Positions 22,101 through 33,549 are shown, numbered from the stretch's first letter. The stretch is DNA of 64,000 bases from Seriola aureovittata (GCF_021018895.1 NC_079373.1:25371376-25435375), one strand, 5' to 3'. Translations and numbers: made by a program. Notes: generated from the sequence alone by a model not told the origin.

Positions 22101-23708
22101 GTGGTGGATGGATGAATATGACGCAGGAGAGCGTTGTTCGATTCCCACGTGAAACCATGTAGTTGTATGTTGTTTCTGTTATCCGTGACCAAAGTTAGCC
22201 ACGTTGTTATTATTGTAACCATGACAACACGGATCGTCTAATGTTGAGGAAGTACTTATTTCAACCCCAAAATCCACAATCTTTTCCTTAACCTAACCAA
22301 GCAATGACTGTTTATTAGTGTAACCATGGCGCCGAAGGTCCGGTACACTGCTTTTCGGTACAGTTCTTGTTTTTATAATTGTAACCGAGGACTTGTTGCA
22401 TCACCAGCTGCAGATGAAATCACCTGCAGATCATTTAGACGGTAAACTATTTTCTGTTGTCCAACAATAAAACTTCAGAGATCTGTTGCTCATTCCATCA
22501 GTATGTGTGTGATGTTTGGTTTTTTTTGGACATTTTGAGAAAACATTCTGCAGCCTCGATCACTTGAACTCAACAGGAAGATGTGACAAACCAGCTGAGG
22601 GCCGCAGCAGTGAGAGCACTGAGCGTTTCCTCCTGTTCCTACAAAGACGTTTCATGTGTGCTCTGATCACAGGAATTTAAGCAACAGATCTGAAATGTTC
22701 CAAACACGCCTTCACCTCCATGTTTAATCAGCTGTGAGCGGCGCGTTTAGGGACGGTCTGCATTTTGATGCTGTTCCAGAGTGATATATGGTTCTTAGTG
22801 TAATCCAGCTCGTCCTTGTCTGACTCCTCCGGCTCTTTTAGGATTCCAGCTGCAGTCGAACAGGGTGGACATGAATAATTCAAAGGTGAGCGGCTCAGAG
22901 GTGCCGCCACTGTTTCTTCTTCTTCTTCTTCATGCGAGTCTTCACCTGGAAGCAATTACAGAGAGCTCTGCCTCCACAGAGGGGACAGAAATGAAGTGTC
23001 CTTTCTCATCCCCAGAGTCTCATCGTTTTTAATCAGCATCTCAGAGCCTTCAGCCGGACATGTCCACGCTCTGCGAGGCGGATTCCACTGCTGCTGTCAG
23101 ACGAACGTGTGTGTCAATCAGCATCAAAAGCGCCAAACCTACGGTTCATTCAGGAGCGCACACAAAGCTTCTTTGTGTATCTGCTGGTGTAACTCGGTTG
23201 TTTAATCAGCTACAGCTCCATTAATTGTTAATAATTGTCTTAAACTATTAAAACACATGAGTGAGTCACATTGTTGCGCTGGCTCACATGTTCCTTCATC
23301 GCCATGAACACACCCGCACAATCCCGCACACACCGTCCTGCTGCCAGAAATACTCAAACATGGATTAATCCGCTGGTGAAAATAGTCCCCAACAAATTCA
23401 CTATTTCCTTTTGTTTAATGTTTGCGAAAGATCACGGTGACCAGCTGCTGTAGGAAATTACCAAGCCTGTTTTTAATGATATAATATCGTAGCGCAGGAA
23501 TGAGTCATAAAACACGAAAATTAGTTAGCATTTTTGAGTTAGCATTTTAGCACTTCCAGTTCTGTCGTCCAGAAGCCTAGGGGATTGTTGAATCAGCTTT
23601 TGTTCAGATGGCTGAAATAAGGCCTGTGGTCTTTATTCTATGATGTGAAATACGTCAGTAAATACCCCAACTGTGATTTTTAAGCTTTTATGTCTCTCAA
23701 AAACGATG
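19184..23708 (+). other. tafa5: tafa5 last intron, middle part
   Basis: No exon or clear transposon is seen. The stretch contains GT-rich sequence (20580-20760), a T-rich run with G interruptions (21546-21591) and mixed sequence. Open frames of 60-149 codons (for example 21330-21779) cross the T run and have no domain. 22860-23060 is comparatively repeat-free. Confidence 0.5.
21546..21591. repeat. T-rich low-complexity run
   Basis: Poly(T) interrupted by single G or GG every 8-10 bases, about 46 bases long. It reads as FFFGFFFGF or as KKPKKK in the reverse direction, so overlapping open frames are artefacts. Confidence 0.9.
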
Positions 23709-23775
23709 CTGGGGCGCCTCGGTGGCCCAGGTTCAAATGTGACCTCTGGCCCTTTGCTGCATGTCACCTCCACAT
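23709..23775 (+). mobile_element. tRNA-derived SINE fragment
   Basis: GTGGCCCAGGTTCAAATGTG, then ACCTCTGGCCCTTTGCTGCA and TGTCAC is the body of a tRNA-derived SINE that is very common in percomorphs (GGTTCAA resembles the B box). The usual tail of CT-rich sequence is replaced here by CACATCATAAAG, so only a fragment is left. Flanking sequence at 23490-23700 also looks repeat-derived. Confidence 0.65.
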
Positions 23776-24196
23776 CATAAAGTGGTGTTCATTGTTCATT
23801 GGTTGAAGATTATCCTGCTGAACAGAACATGTGAGTATCATGAACTTCTGTTTAGTAGTGATCTTATTTTCTACAGTAATCCAAATTGGCCCCGTTGACA
23901 TCCGGGTGATGCTAACATCCGGGGTTGGCCTACAAAAACACCTCATCCCTGCAGCACTCTTACGTGTTTGTGACATTTACATATTCAGTAGGAGCCAATG
24001 GGGGTGAGTGCCAGAGAGTTAGGGAAGTCAGAAAGTGCTGAGAGACTGATGGACAAACACTTTGTTGGCTGGTTTTAATCCAGGTATGGTTGTTGTAAAA
24101 CGTGAAGCTGTGGAGCTCTTTTTAAGATTCACACTCGTCTGTACTTTCATGATGTTTTTCTGAAGTCGATATTTCAGCGCTTCATTTATTCTTACT

Positions 24197-24222
24197 TCCT
24201 CCTCCTCCTCCTCCTCCTCCCT
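24197..24222. repeat. (CTC)n trinucleotide repeat
   Basis: About eight CTC units; encodes a poly-Glu run on the opposite strand that is not part of a gene. Confidence 0.95.
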
Positions 24223-25082
24223 CTGTGCCTCCGACATGCAGACGTGTTGTGTAAATTCCCATCCCGTCAGTGGATTCGCGTCGTGCATTCGCTCCGAGTT
24301 CCAGCTCGGCTGCTTAATTGGACGAAAGGACCGTGTGGGTTTTTTTAATTCTGTGGTCTGTGTGAGGCTCGTTTCCTCTAATGAAGCCCAGCAGAGTCGC
24401 TCAGCTGCAGGGAAAACATGAAGCTGAGGAGCACTTTTAATGCAACAGTCGCAACCTAATCAATGCTTTTTATATGAATTGTTTTTATATATTTCATTTG
24501 TGGTAGCTACTTTGATTTTATACGACTGCTGCACAATATTAAATGTAAGACTGCACTTCATCTAATGAGCACAAATAGAATTATAGTAGTATTTTATTTT
24601 ATTTGTGTGTCTGATGTTTATATTTTAACATGCAAAGTGTGCAGAGACTTTCTCTTTTTGTTCATTGTTGCACTGGTTCGTTCTCGTGCGCACTGAAAGT
24701 TGCGTGTGGTGAGAATAGCAATGAGTATTACCTGTACATTAATGTTTTATTCAGAGGTGATAATAATTTATGAAAACAGTCAACATCAACTGGTTCACTT
24801 GAAATCGATCTAACTCGTTCTAAATATTTATAAAACAAACATATTCTATAAATTACATTCTTTGTATTAATAATTTACTATCGTTTATATATTTATCATC
24901 ATGTTTTATTATTTATGTGTATCTACCTGTCATGTAGGTGCATTACATTATTGCTCTGTGATCAGCTGATATGTTAAACCATGTAGAACGACACAGTAAC
25001 ATCACTGTCTGCTCTGAAACAAACTACCTGAAAATACTTACCGTGAAAATACCGTGTTTTATTTTGAAGTGTTGATCTGTAC

Positions 25083-25545
25083 CAAGATATATTTGTGGTT
25101 TTAAGAACCAAAAACCATCTCAGTGTAGTTTTACATCTCCTCTCTCAGGCTTCTCTCTGCAGCTCTAGTAACAACAGGTCGGTGAGCCAATCAGAAGAGA
25201 GGAGGCTCTGAGCCTGTCTTCTGATTGGCTGACTGTTTTCTGAGTGATCCAATATAAATATAGCAGATTTCAGGTAAAAGCACTCAGAGAAACCAAATCC
25301 TACAAGGTTTGGATGGTGGGTCCAGGTGGGCGGGGCTTGGTGACTGCTTTGTTGTGACATCACAAAGTTCCAGAAGTCCTGACGGCTGGTTTTAAGGCTC
25401 AGTTTCTGAATAGAGGCTGTGTGCATTTCTCTGTGGACTGAGGCTTTGATACTTTCACAGTATTAATATAGAAGCTAGAGCTGATCTATAATCACACTAC
25501 ACATGGACAGAGACCTTTATATAATATGGGACCTTTAATCTCACC
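25083..25545 (+). repeat. CCAAT-hairpin repeat family, copy 2 (longest)
   Basis: Starts with AAGATATATTTGTGGTTTTA and ends with TATATAATATGGGACCTTTA, a terminal sequence typical of teleost MITEs. Arms AGCCAATCAGAAG (25185-25197) and CTTCTGATTGGCT (25218-25230) form a perfect 13-bp hairpin. The other two copies are shorter. It is non-coding; the start of the element was probably further left but is not clear. Confidence 0.75.
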
Positions 25546-26155
25546 TTCCATGATTTATTGTCCACACTAAGGTTAATTTTCCCACCTCAAGGTTTCCACT
25601 GGGAAGCGTCCTGGGCTGTGGGAGGCAGAGGTAGAGTGGAGGTGGCTGACCAGAGCTGTCAGAGCAAAGTGACACTGTGAGTAAAAATAGTAACTGAAGG
25701 AAAACAGCACGGACAGTCAGGAGATGCTAAAACATAATCCAATCAACCTAATCCAACCATGACACACAGCGTTCTGCTCTCCAACCAACCTACTTCATGC
25801 TATTTAATTGGTTATACAGTATATATGCGTATATATACATCTGCAGTTTTATTGGGTACACCTATAGCTAAAGGTAAAGCAGTGTAATTCAACAGTCCTC
25901 CTTCATGAAGGTTATCATGTTCGGTTTTTTGAGAGGTGCTGATTCAACTCTAATGAGGAGGACGTGGTTTCAATAACAAATGTTATACATTTTTTTATTT
26001 TAAATGTTGATTTTAGTTCATGAACTTCTTCCATACAGCAGCGCGACCTCATCAGGCTCCTGTAGCTGACAGTTTTCTCGATGGTGGTCTCAGATCGGAC
26101 GCTCAGTCTGGTCTCGACAGATTCATTTCTAACGCTGCTTATTTCCGTCCTCCAG

Positions 26156-26164
26156 GTCTCCTGA
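26156..26164 (+). CDS. tafa5: tafa5 last coding segment (Val-Ser-stop)
   Basis: The acceptor TTTCCGTCCTCCAG is followed by GTC TCC TGA, which supplies the last two residues (Val-Ser) and the stop of TAFA5. The upstream exon ends at a codon boundary after KTTT, so the splice restores the exact TTTVS end known for the vertebrate protein. The phase, residues, orientation and downstream 3' UTR similarity all agree. The exon is too short to be found by open-frame length. Confidence 0.85.
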   Translation, partial: VS

Positions 26165-26934
26165 CAGCGGCGGCGAGGTCAGACACTCCCCAGAGAAGGA
26201 TTGGTTCCCACTGTACATCACCCATCATCGCTGCGCCCAGCATCTGCTGCTGCCGCCACAGCTGCTGACAACCAATCATCAGCCACTACTGGGGCGTCGG
26301 CGCTCGTCGCTTCGTTCACGGGGTGAACAAGTTCCTCCTGGAAAGAAAGCGACTCAGTTTATGTTCCAGGAGATTTGAATAACGGGGAGTACGATGAGCT
26401 GCTGGATCGATATCTTTTGTTTGGCACCAAACTCTGTTTCGTTTTTACAGACCAAAGATGAACAGAGCCAGTGATGGAGACGTTTTAAGGGGGTGGAGAC
26501 TTTCAGGACTCCCCCCATGACACCATATTCATGTAAAGAAATGAACACGTTGTGATATATAAGTGACTTAACTGAGCAAAGTAATATTGTATACGAGTTG
26601 ATAAAAACATGTATCTGTATGAGGAGAAGCTGTTGATGTTTCTGTTGGCACCGTCCAGCTGTTCATGTGCTGAACATCAGGCCGGTGGAGAAGGTGAAAA
26701 ATCACATCGGGCATTTTAATGATAAGAACATAAAACTTTGGGCACTTTTAGCGGACGACTGAAGACATATTTTAACGTTTAGAGGCAGAAATCTGTCAGT
26801 AAATCACGTCGCAGGAATAATGTCTGACGTGGAAACCAGGCGAATGAACTGTAACACGTACAGGTTTGATTCTAGATCGAATCGGGACAGAAGAACTTCC
26901 AAGAACTGGAATCAAATCAAACCGTGAGCTAATT

Positions 26935-27065
26935 AGCAAATGTTAGCATGCTAACATGCTACACGTCCAACAATTTACCTGCATAGCATCATCATGCTAG
27001 CATTGTTATTGCTAGCATGCTGATGTTAGCATGTAGCTCAAAGCGCAGCTGTGCTTTAACAGCGC
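26935..27065 (+). repeat. GTTAGCATGCTAAC-type repeat inside the tafa5 3' UTR
   Basis: AAATGTTAGCATGCTAACAT, then TTTACCTGCATAGCATCATC and repeated GCTAGCATGCTGATGTTAGC words match 12045-12165 and a well-known percomorph repeat. It lies between the tafa5 stop codon and the conserved UTR block, so it is probably transcribed in the mRNA. Confidence 0.7.
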
Positions 27066-27348
27066 CCCCCAGTGGACAGAGGATATTTCTATTTACACTG
27101 TGTCTGACTTAAAAATATTCTCCAGGATGTTTATCAGTGTGCAAAGTTTCCGCTTCTTATCTGGAGGATGATGATGATTTCTGACTCTTAACCACCGGAC
27201 TGAGACATTATGCATTACATCCGATTTTACATTCTCCAGTGCCACATTTGGACAAACACGCACTCAGCATGGCAGGTTTCAACGAAACAACAAGCAAACC
27301 ATTTCTCCGTAGAAGCCGAGCTGTCGTGTCCGTTTTGGGGGGAGAGAA

Positions 27349-27456
27349 GCATTAAATGTATTTTCAAATGCCTAAAGTTCTATATTTAACAATTTTATAT
27401 GTTGTATCTTTGTAGAAAACCTTATTTAACATTTATGTTGCTCATCATCCACTGGA
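27349..27456 (+). promoter_or_regulatory. tafa5: Conserved AT-rich block in the tafa5 3' UTR
   Basis: This block contains ATTAAATGTATTTT, then TATATTTAACA, then TATATGTTGTAT, TTTGTAGAAAA and TTATTTAAC. These words occur in the same order near the 3' end of the human TAFA5 mRNA as I remember it. Such conservation between fish and mammals outside coding sequence suggests binding sites for RNA-binding proteins or microRNAs. This is a recollection, not an alignment. Confidence 0.55.
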
Positions 27457-28155
27457 TTCACAGCCAGCTGCAGCACATTGAACGTTGCTGCTGGTCAAAG
27501 CTCGATAATGGTTTCTGACAGTTTTTCAGCAGGGATGGAGGAAGATTTTATGATTCCACTTTCTGATAAGTCACCCTTTATAAAGCATTTATAAGCTGTA
27601 ACTAATGTTTTACTAAGCACCTGAATCAAAGAGCTTCAGCGCAAATCAAGTGTCATGTTCGGGGAGGATAGACATCAGTCAAACTGTGAAGCATGAGTAA
27701 ATAATTGACTATCTTTAGTTACGACTTATAACCCCTTTTTGTCAGAAAGTGGCATCGAGTTTTCCTTCAGTTATTGTAGGTTATGTACACCAAATCCCAG
27801 AATGCAGTGTCTCTGTACGTCATTGCCTTATTCATCTTAGTCTCAATCAGCCGGAGGAGATGAACTCACCTTCTCTGTTTTGATGCTCTGCTGTTGTGAA
27901 CCATGTTTTTCATTAAACAGAAAACACAAGTTCAACCGTCTTTCATCTCAAAGGTTTTCTTCTGACGACAGAGTTTTAATGGAGGACGACGACGGCAGGT
28001 AACAAGTTTAAAACTGTTTTCTCAAGAGGGGGGGGGGGGTTACCACGTTCACAGCAATGACACAAATCTGGTAAACACAACTGTTTTAATTGGAATATTT
28101 GTTAGCTCGGAGTTCAACAACGAGAACAAGTTCAAAGATTTTTATCACATCCCCA

Positions 28156-28690
28156 AGTGACTGACTGAGTGACAGAGTTGAGTGAGTGATGAAGTTACAC
28201 CATTGGTTGGGCAGAACGTTTCCCATTGGCTTTGATTGGACACAAACATTTTCTATTACATCATCAGGGGGCGTTTTTTTATTTTCAGACCCCTTTAGCG
28301 ACTTTGTTTTTCTTCCAAAGAAGCACTAAACTACACACCAGTAGTGATCATTTTACAAGTACATACAGCTGAAATCACAGCAAAAAGTCTTTAAACGTAC
28401 GTGTTTGGTGACCCGTGGTTATAAAATCAGGATTTTAGCAGCAGCGTGACAGTTAACATGTATAAGTCTTAACAGGTCACATTTCAGTCACGATTTCATG
28501 TTCCGTTGTCGGACAACAGAAACAGCAAAACATGTAAATGAGAACAGCTTTACTGGGAGTTCGTCTGTATCAAAGTACTGTGTGTGGGAGCGCAGAGAGG
28601 AGGAGAGAAGAGAGCGCGATGATGTCATCAATATGCAAATTACTGTATTACATCAGTGACATTTAGCGACGTTCGCGTCAGGCTTTAGTT
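28156..28690 (+). repeat. Long dispersed repeat, copy B (pairs with 12268-12885)
   Basis: Shared words with copy A in order: GAGTGATGAAGTTACACCAT, GATCATTTTA, GCTGAAATCACAGCA, GTGTTTGGTGA, TATAAAATCAGGATTTTAGC, AGCAGC, ACATGTAAATGAGAACAGC and TTTACTG. This copy lacks most of the middle part of copy A and instead has TTGGTTGGGCAGAACG and GATTGGAC words. Confidence 0.75.
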
Positions 28691-30032
28691 CACAGTTTTT
28701 CACCAACAGCTTTCAACGATGTCCTTTTCGTACATTGATGAGCTAAATTGGAAATTGTTGAACAGTTTAAGCGAAATCTACAAAACAACAAAAAGTGAAA
28801 AAGCTTCTGAAGAACTTTCTGAGAATCACATTATGTGTAAGTTCTACAAGTAATTTGAAATATCAGCTTCAGCGCGAACACTAAAAGGACCTGACGTACA
28901 TCCTGAAAGGAGAAAGCACAACTACGTTTTTTTAGCTTAAAAAGTTGAATTTAGTGAGAGATGTTTTTTCAACATTGTGGTGTTTGAATTGTATGTGGAT
29001 GTATGTTTATTTATTTAAAGGTAAAAAGTCCTTTTACACTCCCATCATAAACTCCTAAAGGTCTTAAAAAGCCCAAAACATCAACAGTGATGACTGGAAA
29101 AACTATAAAGGTAACACAAGCTGAAGAAATGTGGTTACAAAGCATTAATTAAGATTTAATCTTGAGATGATATTTGGAGATAATGACATTATAAAGCTGC
29201 GATCTCGGCGGTGGTTTGATGTCTCCAGATAATGAGCTAATTAATCACAAGATAATGATTTGATAACTAAACAATTTAATCAGGGCCTGATATTCAGAAA
29301 ACACAGATAAGCACAAAAACTAATTGGTTGTCATGGTTTTCAGCAGAGTAGAGGTGGTTTACTGTGGGTGTACACGTTTGTATAAAAGGTGATTTATATC
29401 CACAGCTGGTTCCTCAGACTGACGGCTGTTACAGACTCAGACTGTTTCCTGCTGAATTCACAGAGTGAACGTGTCAGTTTTCAGGCTTCAGATGAACTAA
29501 AAATACTGAGCAGAATGTAGGCTGAGCTCTCTGAGGCTTCACTGTTCTTACATTATCCTCCTTTATTTATTAACTTTATATCCTGGCCTACTTCTTCTGC
29601 TCAGCACTATTAGCCCACTTTTTACTCACAGAAGAGGAAATTACCAGAAATCAGCTCCCCCTCCACATTACCTGTTTGTTAACATCAGGATCTGTGACAG
29701 GAAGTCAGCGCTGGTGGTTTCCATTTGGAGCAGCAGCTGAATGAAACCGTCAACACTTATCAGTCAATCTGATCTTTTATGTAACACGAATTCCCTGCTT
29801 CTTGTCCACAAGGGGCCTCAAGACCACTTTGGACATCCAGAGGGTCGACTCGTGCTTCAGACCTCATTAGACTTCATTTGGATGATTACCCATCATTTCT
29901 GATCTGATGTGACATAATAAAACAGAGGAATAATAATAATGATCCAACAATGTCTCCTATAAATTGTGTTTCTATACAATTAAACTGCAAGAGTAAATAT
30001 GTTTTGTATGAAACATAAAGCACAGCCCTATA

Positions 30033-30095
30033 ATCGCAAATGTCCGTCGCTGAATGACTGAGTGATCATAGTTCCACCATTGGGCCGACGGATGT
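30033..30095 (+). repeat. Same family as 12268 and 28156, short fragment
   Basis: CGCAAATGTCCGTCGCTGAA, then TGACTGAGTGATCATAGTTC and CACCATTGG match the start of the two longer copies. The rest is absent. Confidence 0.65.
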
Positions 30096-31130
30096 CACAT
30101 GACTGTACGTATGTATGAAGTCAATGAGAGTCCAGTGCAGGTGGACATTTGGATAATACTTTTCTTTCAGACAACAGCGAGAGAAGATTATTTGATTAAT
30201 CAGTTCACCAATCAACAGAAAATTTATTATTAATTTACTTAATTAAAAAGATGAACTACTGATTAATTAATTATATGCATATCTCATATATCTGTCAACT
30301 CCTGTCACTGATCATGTTTCTTAATCTGTCAAATTTGTTCTTCTTCATGTTCCTGCATTTTTAATCAGCTGTTGATTCACAACAGAAAGTTGTTTATTTT
30401 CACCGTTTACTCCACAGTGGCATTTTGTTCCCAGAGTCGTACGTCATTAGTCAATAAAGAAAATAAACGTTCTCCGAGCTAGTTAGCAAACTCATTAGCT
30501 CAGTCGCTAATGGGACAATAAGTTCACACAGTTTATGGACACTTATGGATCAATTTGTTCTCTGGCAGGTTAAACAGAAGTGGAAGGTGCAACACAGCTA
30601 ATAAGCTACAACAACAATTCATCCATTTTAGACTCTGCGGCTCAATGTCCCTTTAAAGGTCAGTGTAACCAGGTCATGAGTGCAGCTACATCTTGTTGAG
30701 ATAATTACACAAAATGTATAAAAAATATGACCTCCAAATTTAATGTTGGCCCCTTCTCCTCTTCCCTTTGTCCATTTGTTATCATAATCCATCCTATTAT
30801 TATTGTCGTTGTTTTGTTACTCTCGTTATAACAATGTCTGACTCTTAAAAAACGTTTTTAACAGTTAAACGCTGCTTGACTTTGCCAAAGAAAATTTTTA
30901 CCTTTTAAAATGCTGATGTGACCCAACATTTAATAAAGTCAGGACAGTCTTATGGACACAACTAGAAAACAATGAGAATAATAATAAAACCCAAGGATAA
31001 AACCAGTGGAAACCAGAAATTTAAGGTGTTCACTCTAATAAATAAAGATTTTTCTTTGGTGTCGGATTGTACTTTCTGGCACAGCAGCTTTTTCCTCACA
31101 ACAGACACATTAGAGTTGTTTTCATCTGGA

Positions 31131-31190
31131 GTGTGTGTGTGTGTGTGTGTGTGAGAGTGAGAGAGTGTGTGAGAGAGAGAGAGAGAGAGA
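31131..31190. repeat. (GT)n-(GA)n compound microsatellite
   Basis: A GT run to 31153, then interrupted GA units to 31190. Confidence 0.95.
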
Positions 31191-31307
31191 CTATGAACCA
31201 GTCTGTGAATTTTAAACCAGACTTGGCAAAGCTCAGCAGAGCTCTATTAAACCCTGCCAGTCTCACTGACATGATGCCATTAAAATGTGACCCATGTTGT
31301 GAGGAGC

Positions 31308-31432
<125 letters not shown>

Positions 31433-32346
31433 CATTCTCCCCTGCTGCTCCTCACATTTGATATTCCACCAGTGTTTCTCAGCAGTAAAGACCAGTGTGG
31501 GAATCTGGAGCAGCATCTTTCAGAGCCGCTCGGCTCAAACTGAGAAAAACAAAAACAGGGACTCTTATTCTGAAAGCCCAGCTACTGGATGTTTTGAATT
31601 CATGTGCATGTTAAACTTTTAACAGGTTTTAGCCATGCTAGCTGCATGGCTCATCGGTCCAGAGGGAAACATCTCAACAGGTTGAATATATTTATTATCG
31701 TGAAATTCATATCACCATCGTTTGGCAGCGTCTTTAAATGGAAAGTTATTTTCATTTCCACAGTGATGGAAATAAACTTTCCCGACTATAAGGGTCTCAC
31801 TGTTAAGCTCCGCCCTGGTGCAGTATGACATCACTGTGATGTCACGTCCCCCCTCAGCGTTGCCGTGAAAGTGACCGGCTGCAGATCTCTGAACGCTCAT
31901 CTGACGCCTTAATGAGAACAATCACCGCCTCTGCCAGCTCCTTTAAAAGCCCGTTTCCATCCCGTCAGCTCTCATTAAGACTCAGAGAGGGGGACGTCTG
32001 GCTGCTCGGCTCCGCCCACTCACTCTGACCTCATCACCCCCACAGGAAAAAAAATACAAAAAGAGAAACTTCACTCCTCTCACAGTGTTTCTGTGCAACT
32101 GTTTACGTTGGTGATAAAGCTTGAATTATTATTTTTATATTATTACTTATTTATTAAGACTTCAAATGTCTATTTTTCAGAAACCTCCAATATAAATGTT
32201 TTGCAGTTACAAAGTCAAACTTATGAGTTGGATTTTAGCATGAATGTCATTTACAGTTACGCTAACTCCTGCATGACGACGTCAGAACACCTGAAGGTCA
32301 CAGTGACTTTTCTCTGAGGTTCAGCAGATTGTTCAGGAAAAGCTAT

Positions 32347-32370
32347 TTTGTTTGTTTGTTTGTTTGTTTA
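32347..32370. repeat. (TTTG)n tetranucleotide repeat
   Basis: Six TTTG units. Confidence 0.9.
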
Positions 32371-32882
32371 TTTTTGGAATTTAACTCTTTGTGATGAATT
32401 TTACCTTGAAAGATTCGGCAGGTAAAGATCTTTTCAAATGGAGATGTGTGGTCATATAAATATTCATCTTCATGCGGGAACACAAACAAACACATGTTGT
32501 TTACAGTTTCTCCTTGAAAACGTCACGACACGACAGAAATCATGAGAGTTGTTTCAGGACAAAAGTTGTGTGAATGTGATTCAAAAATGTTTTTAGAGTG
32601 AGAGAGTGAGAGTTTGTTGTCGTGGTAACACACGGTGTAACTGACATGACCCAAAACTGTCACTATAGAAGTATTTGTGAACGCCTGTGAAAGGACACTT
32701 ATTAACATCTTTATGTTGCTTTTTTTTTTTCTTCTAAATATAAGAGTCGTCTGTTTTTCTGCCTTATTGCACACATCACTTTCAAACTGTGTCAGATATT
32801 TTGGTGGAAAACAAACTTCTATGAACATTTTATTGATTTGCTATCAACATATCTGACAAATATGTGAATTAACAATCATTTA

Positions 32883-33023
32883 CAATGTAATTTATAAATA
32901 AAAATGTAATTTGTAGAAAATTAAATTTATAGAAAATATAATTTATAGAAAACATTTATAAAAAATGTAATTTATAGAAAATGTAATTTATAGAAAATTG
33001 TATGTATAGAAAATATAATTTAT
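32883..33023. repeat. AT-rich minisatellite (AATTTATAGAAAAT-like unit)
   Basis: About nine imperfect units of 13-17 bases with the shared core AATTTATAGAAAA run head to tail. Unit length and spacer bases vary (TGT, TAT, CATT). Confidence 0.85.
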
Positions 33024-33216
33024 TTAACTGTTGTTGTCCTCATCTTGTCGCTCAGTCACAGCTGCTTCCTCTGGTCACGTTCAGTCCTCGCCGCCGATGA
33101 TCAACAACCAGCGAATCATCCTCAGAGCGGAGAGCTGTAGTGGAGGCAGGAGGCATGAAAGATGCAGCAGTTCCCCCTAAAACTCTCATCCTACATGTAA
33201 CATTAGCATGATGAGG

Positions 33217-33217
33217 T

Positions 33218-33278
<61 letters not shown>
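33217..33278. repeat. (CA)n microsatellite
   Basis: About 31 CA units with one CG interruption at 33245-33246. Confidence 0.97.
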
Positions 33279-33281
<3 letters not shown>

Positions 33282-33368
33282 CAAACACAACAGGCTTTTC
33301 AGAGAGCAGAGTAATGCCATCTTCCATTAACCTGAGTTACGTTTCACACTACATACAACACACGGTAC

Positions 33369-33378
33369 ATATATATAT

Positions 33379-33430
<52 letters not shown>
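33369..33430. repeat. (AT)n-(TG)n compound microsatellite
   Basis: Six AT units followed by about 25 TG units. Confidence 0.97.
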
Positions 33431-33432
<2 letters not shown>

Positions 33433-33521
33433 GGAAGATTTCCAGTTTAAAATAAATATGAATAATTGAACAAAAACCTTCATGGTTACAGGATGTGTTG
33501 CATGTATATTTTCATACTGTT

Positions 33522-33549
33522 TACACACACACACACACACACACACACA
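33522..33549. repeat. (AC)n microsatellite
   Basis: About 14 AC units, opposite in strand phase to the TG array about 90 bases upstream, so the two could pair as a long hairpin. Confidence 0.95.

Larger units (their letters stand above)
23776..26155 (+). other. tafa5: tafa5 last intron, last part
   Basis: Contains a CTC array (24197-24222), the fullest copy of the CCAAT-hairpin repeat (25083-25545) and AT-rich sequence. 24265-24425 is repeat-poor and has TTAATTGGAC, TTTTTAATTCTGTGG and CTAATGA words, so it may be a conserved element. The intron ends with TTTCCGTCCTCCAG. Confidence 0.55.
26165..27460 (+). other. tafa5: tafa5 3' untranslated region (minimum extent)
   Basis: The sequence after the TGA is GC-rich for about 200 bases, then mixed, then AT-rich. 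It includes a dispersed repeat at about 26935-27065 and the AT-rich block at 27349-27456 that resembles the mammalian TAFA5 3' UTR end. The true 3' end is uncertain: no AATAAA is seen within this stretch. ATTAAA at 27912-27917, followed by T-rich sequence, is the nearest plausible poly(A) signal. The open frame at 26020-26268 crosses the acceptor and is not a gene. Confidence 0.6.
27461..31130. other. Downstream of tafa5; no gene seen
   Basis: The sequence is AT-rich with a G10 run (28028-28038), the repeat copies at 28156-28690 and 30033-30095, and TTAATTA-rich stretches (29200-29290, 30190-30290). GTCCCTTTAAAGGTCAGTGT at 30647 looks like the start of another teleost MITE, but nothing further confirms it. 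Confidence 0.5.
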
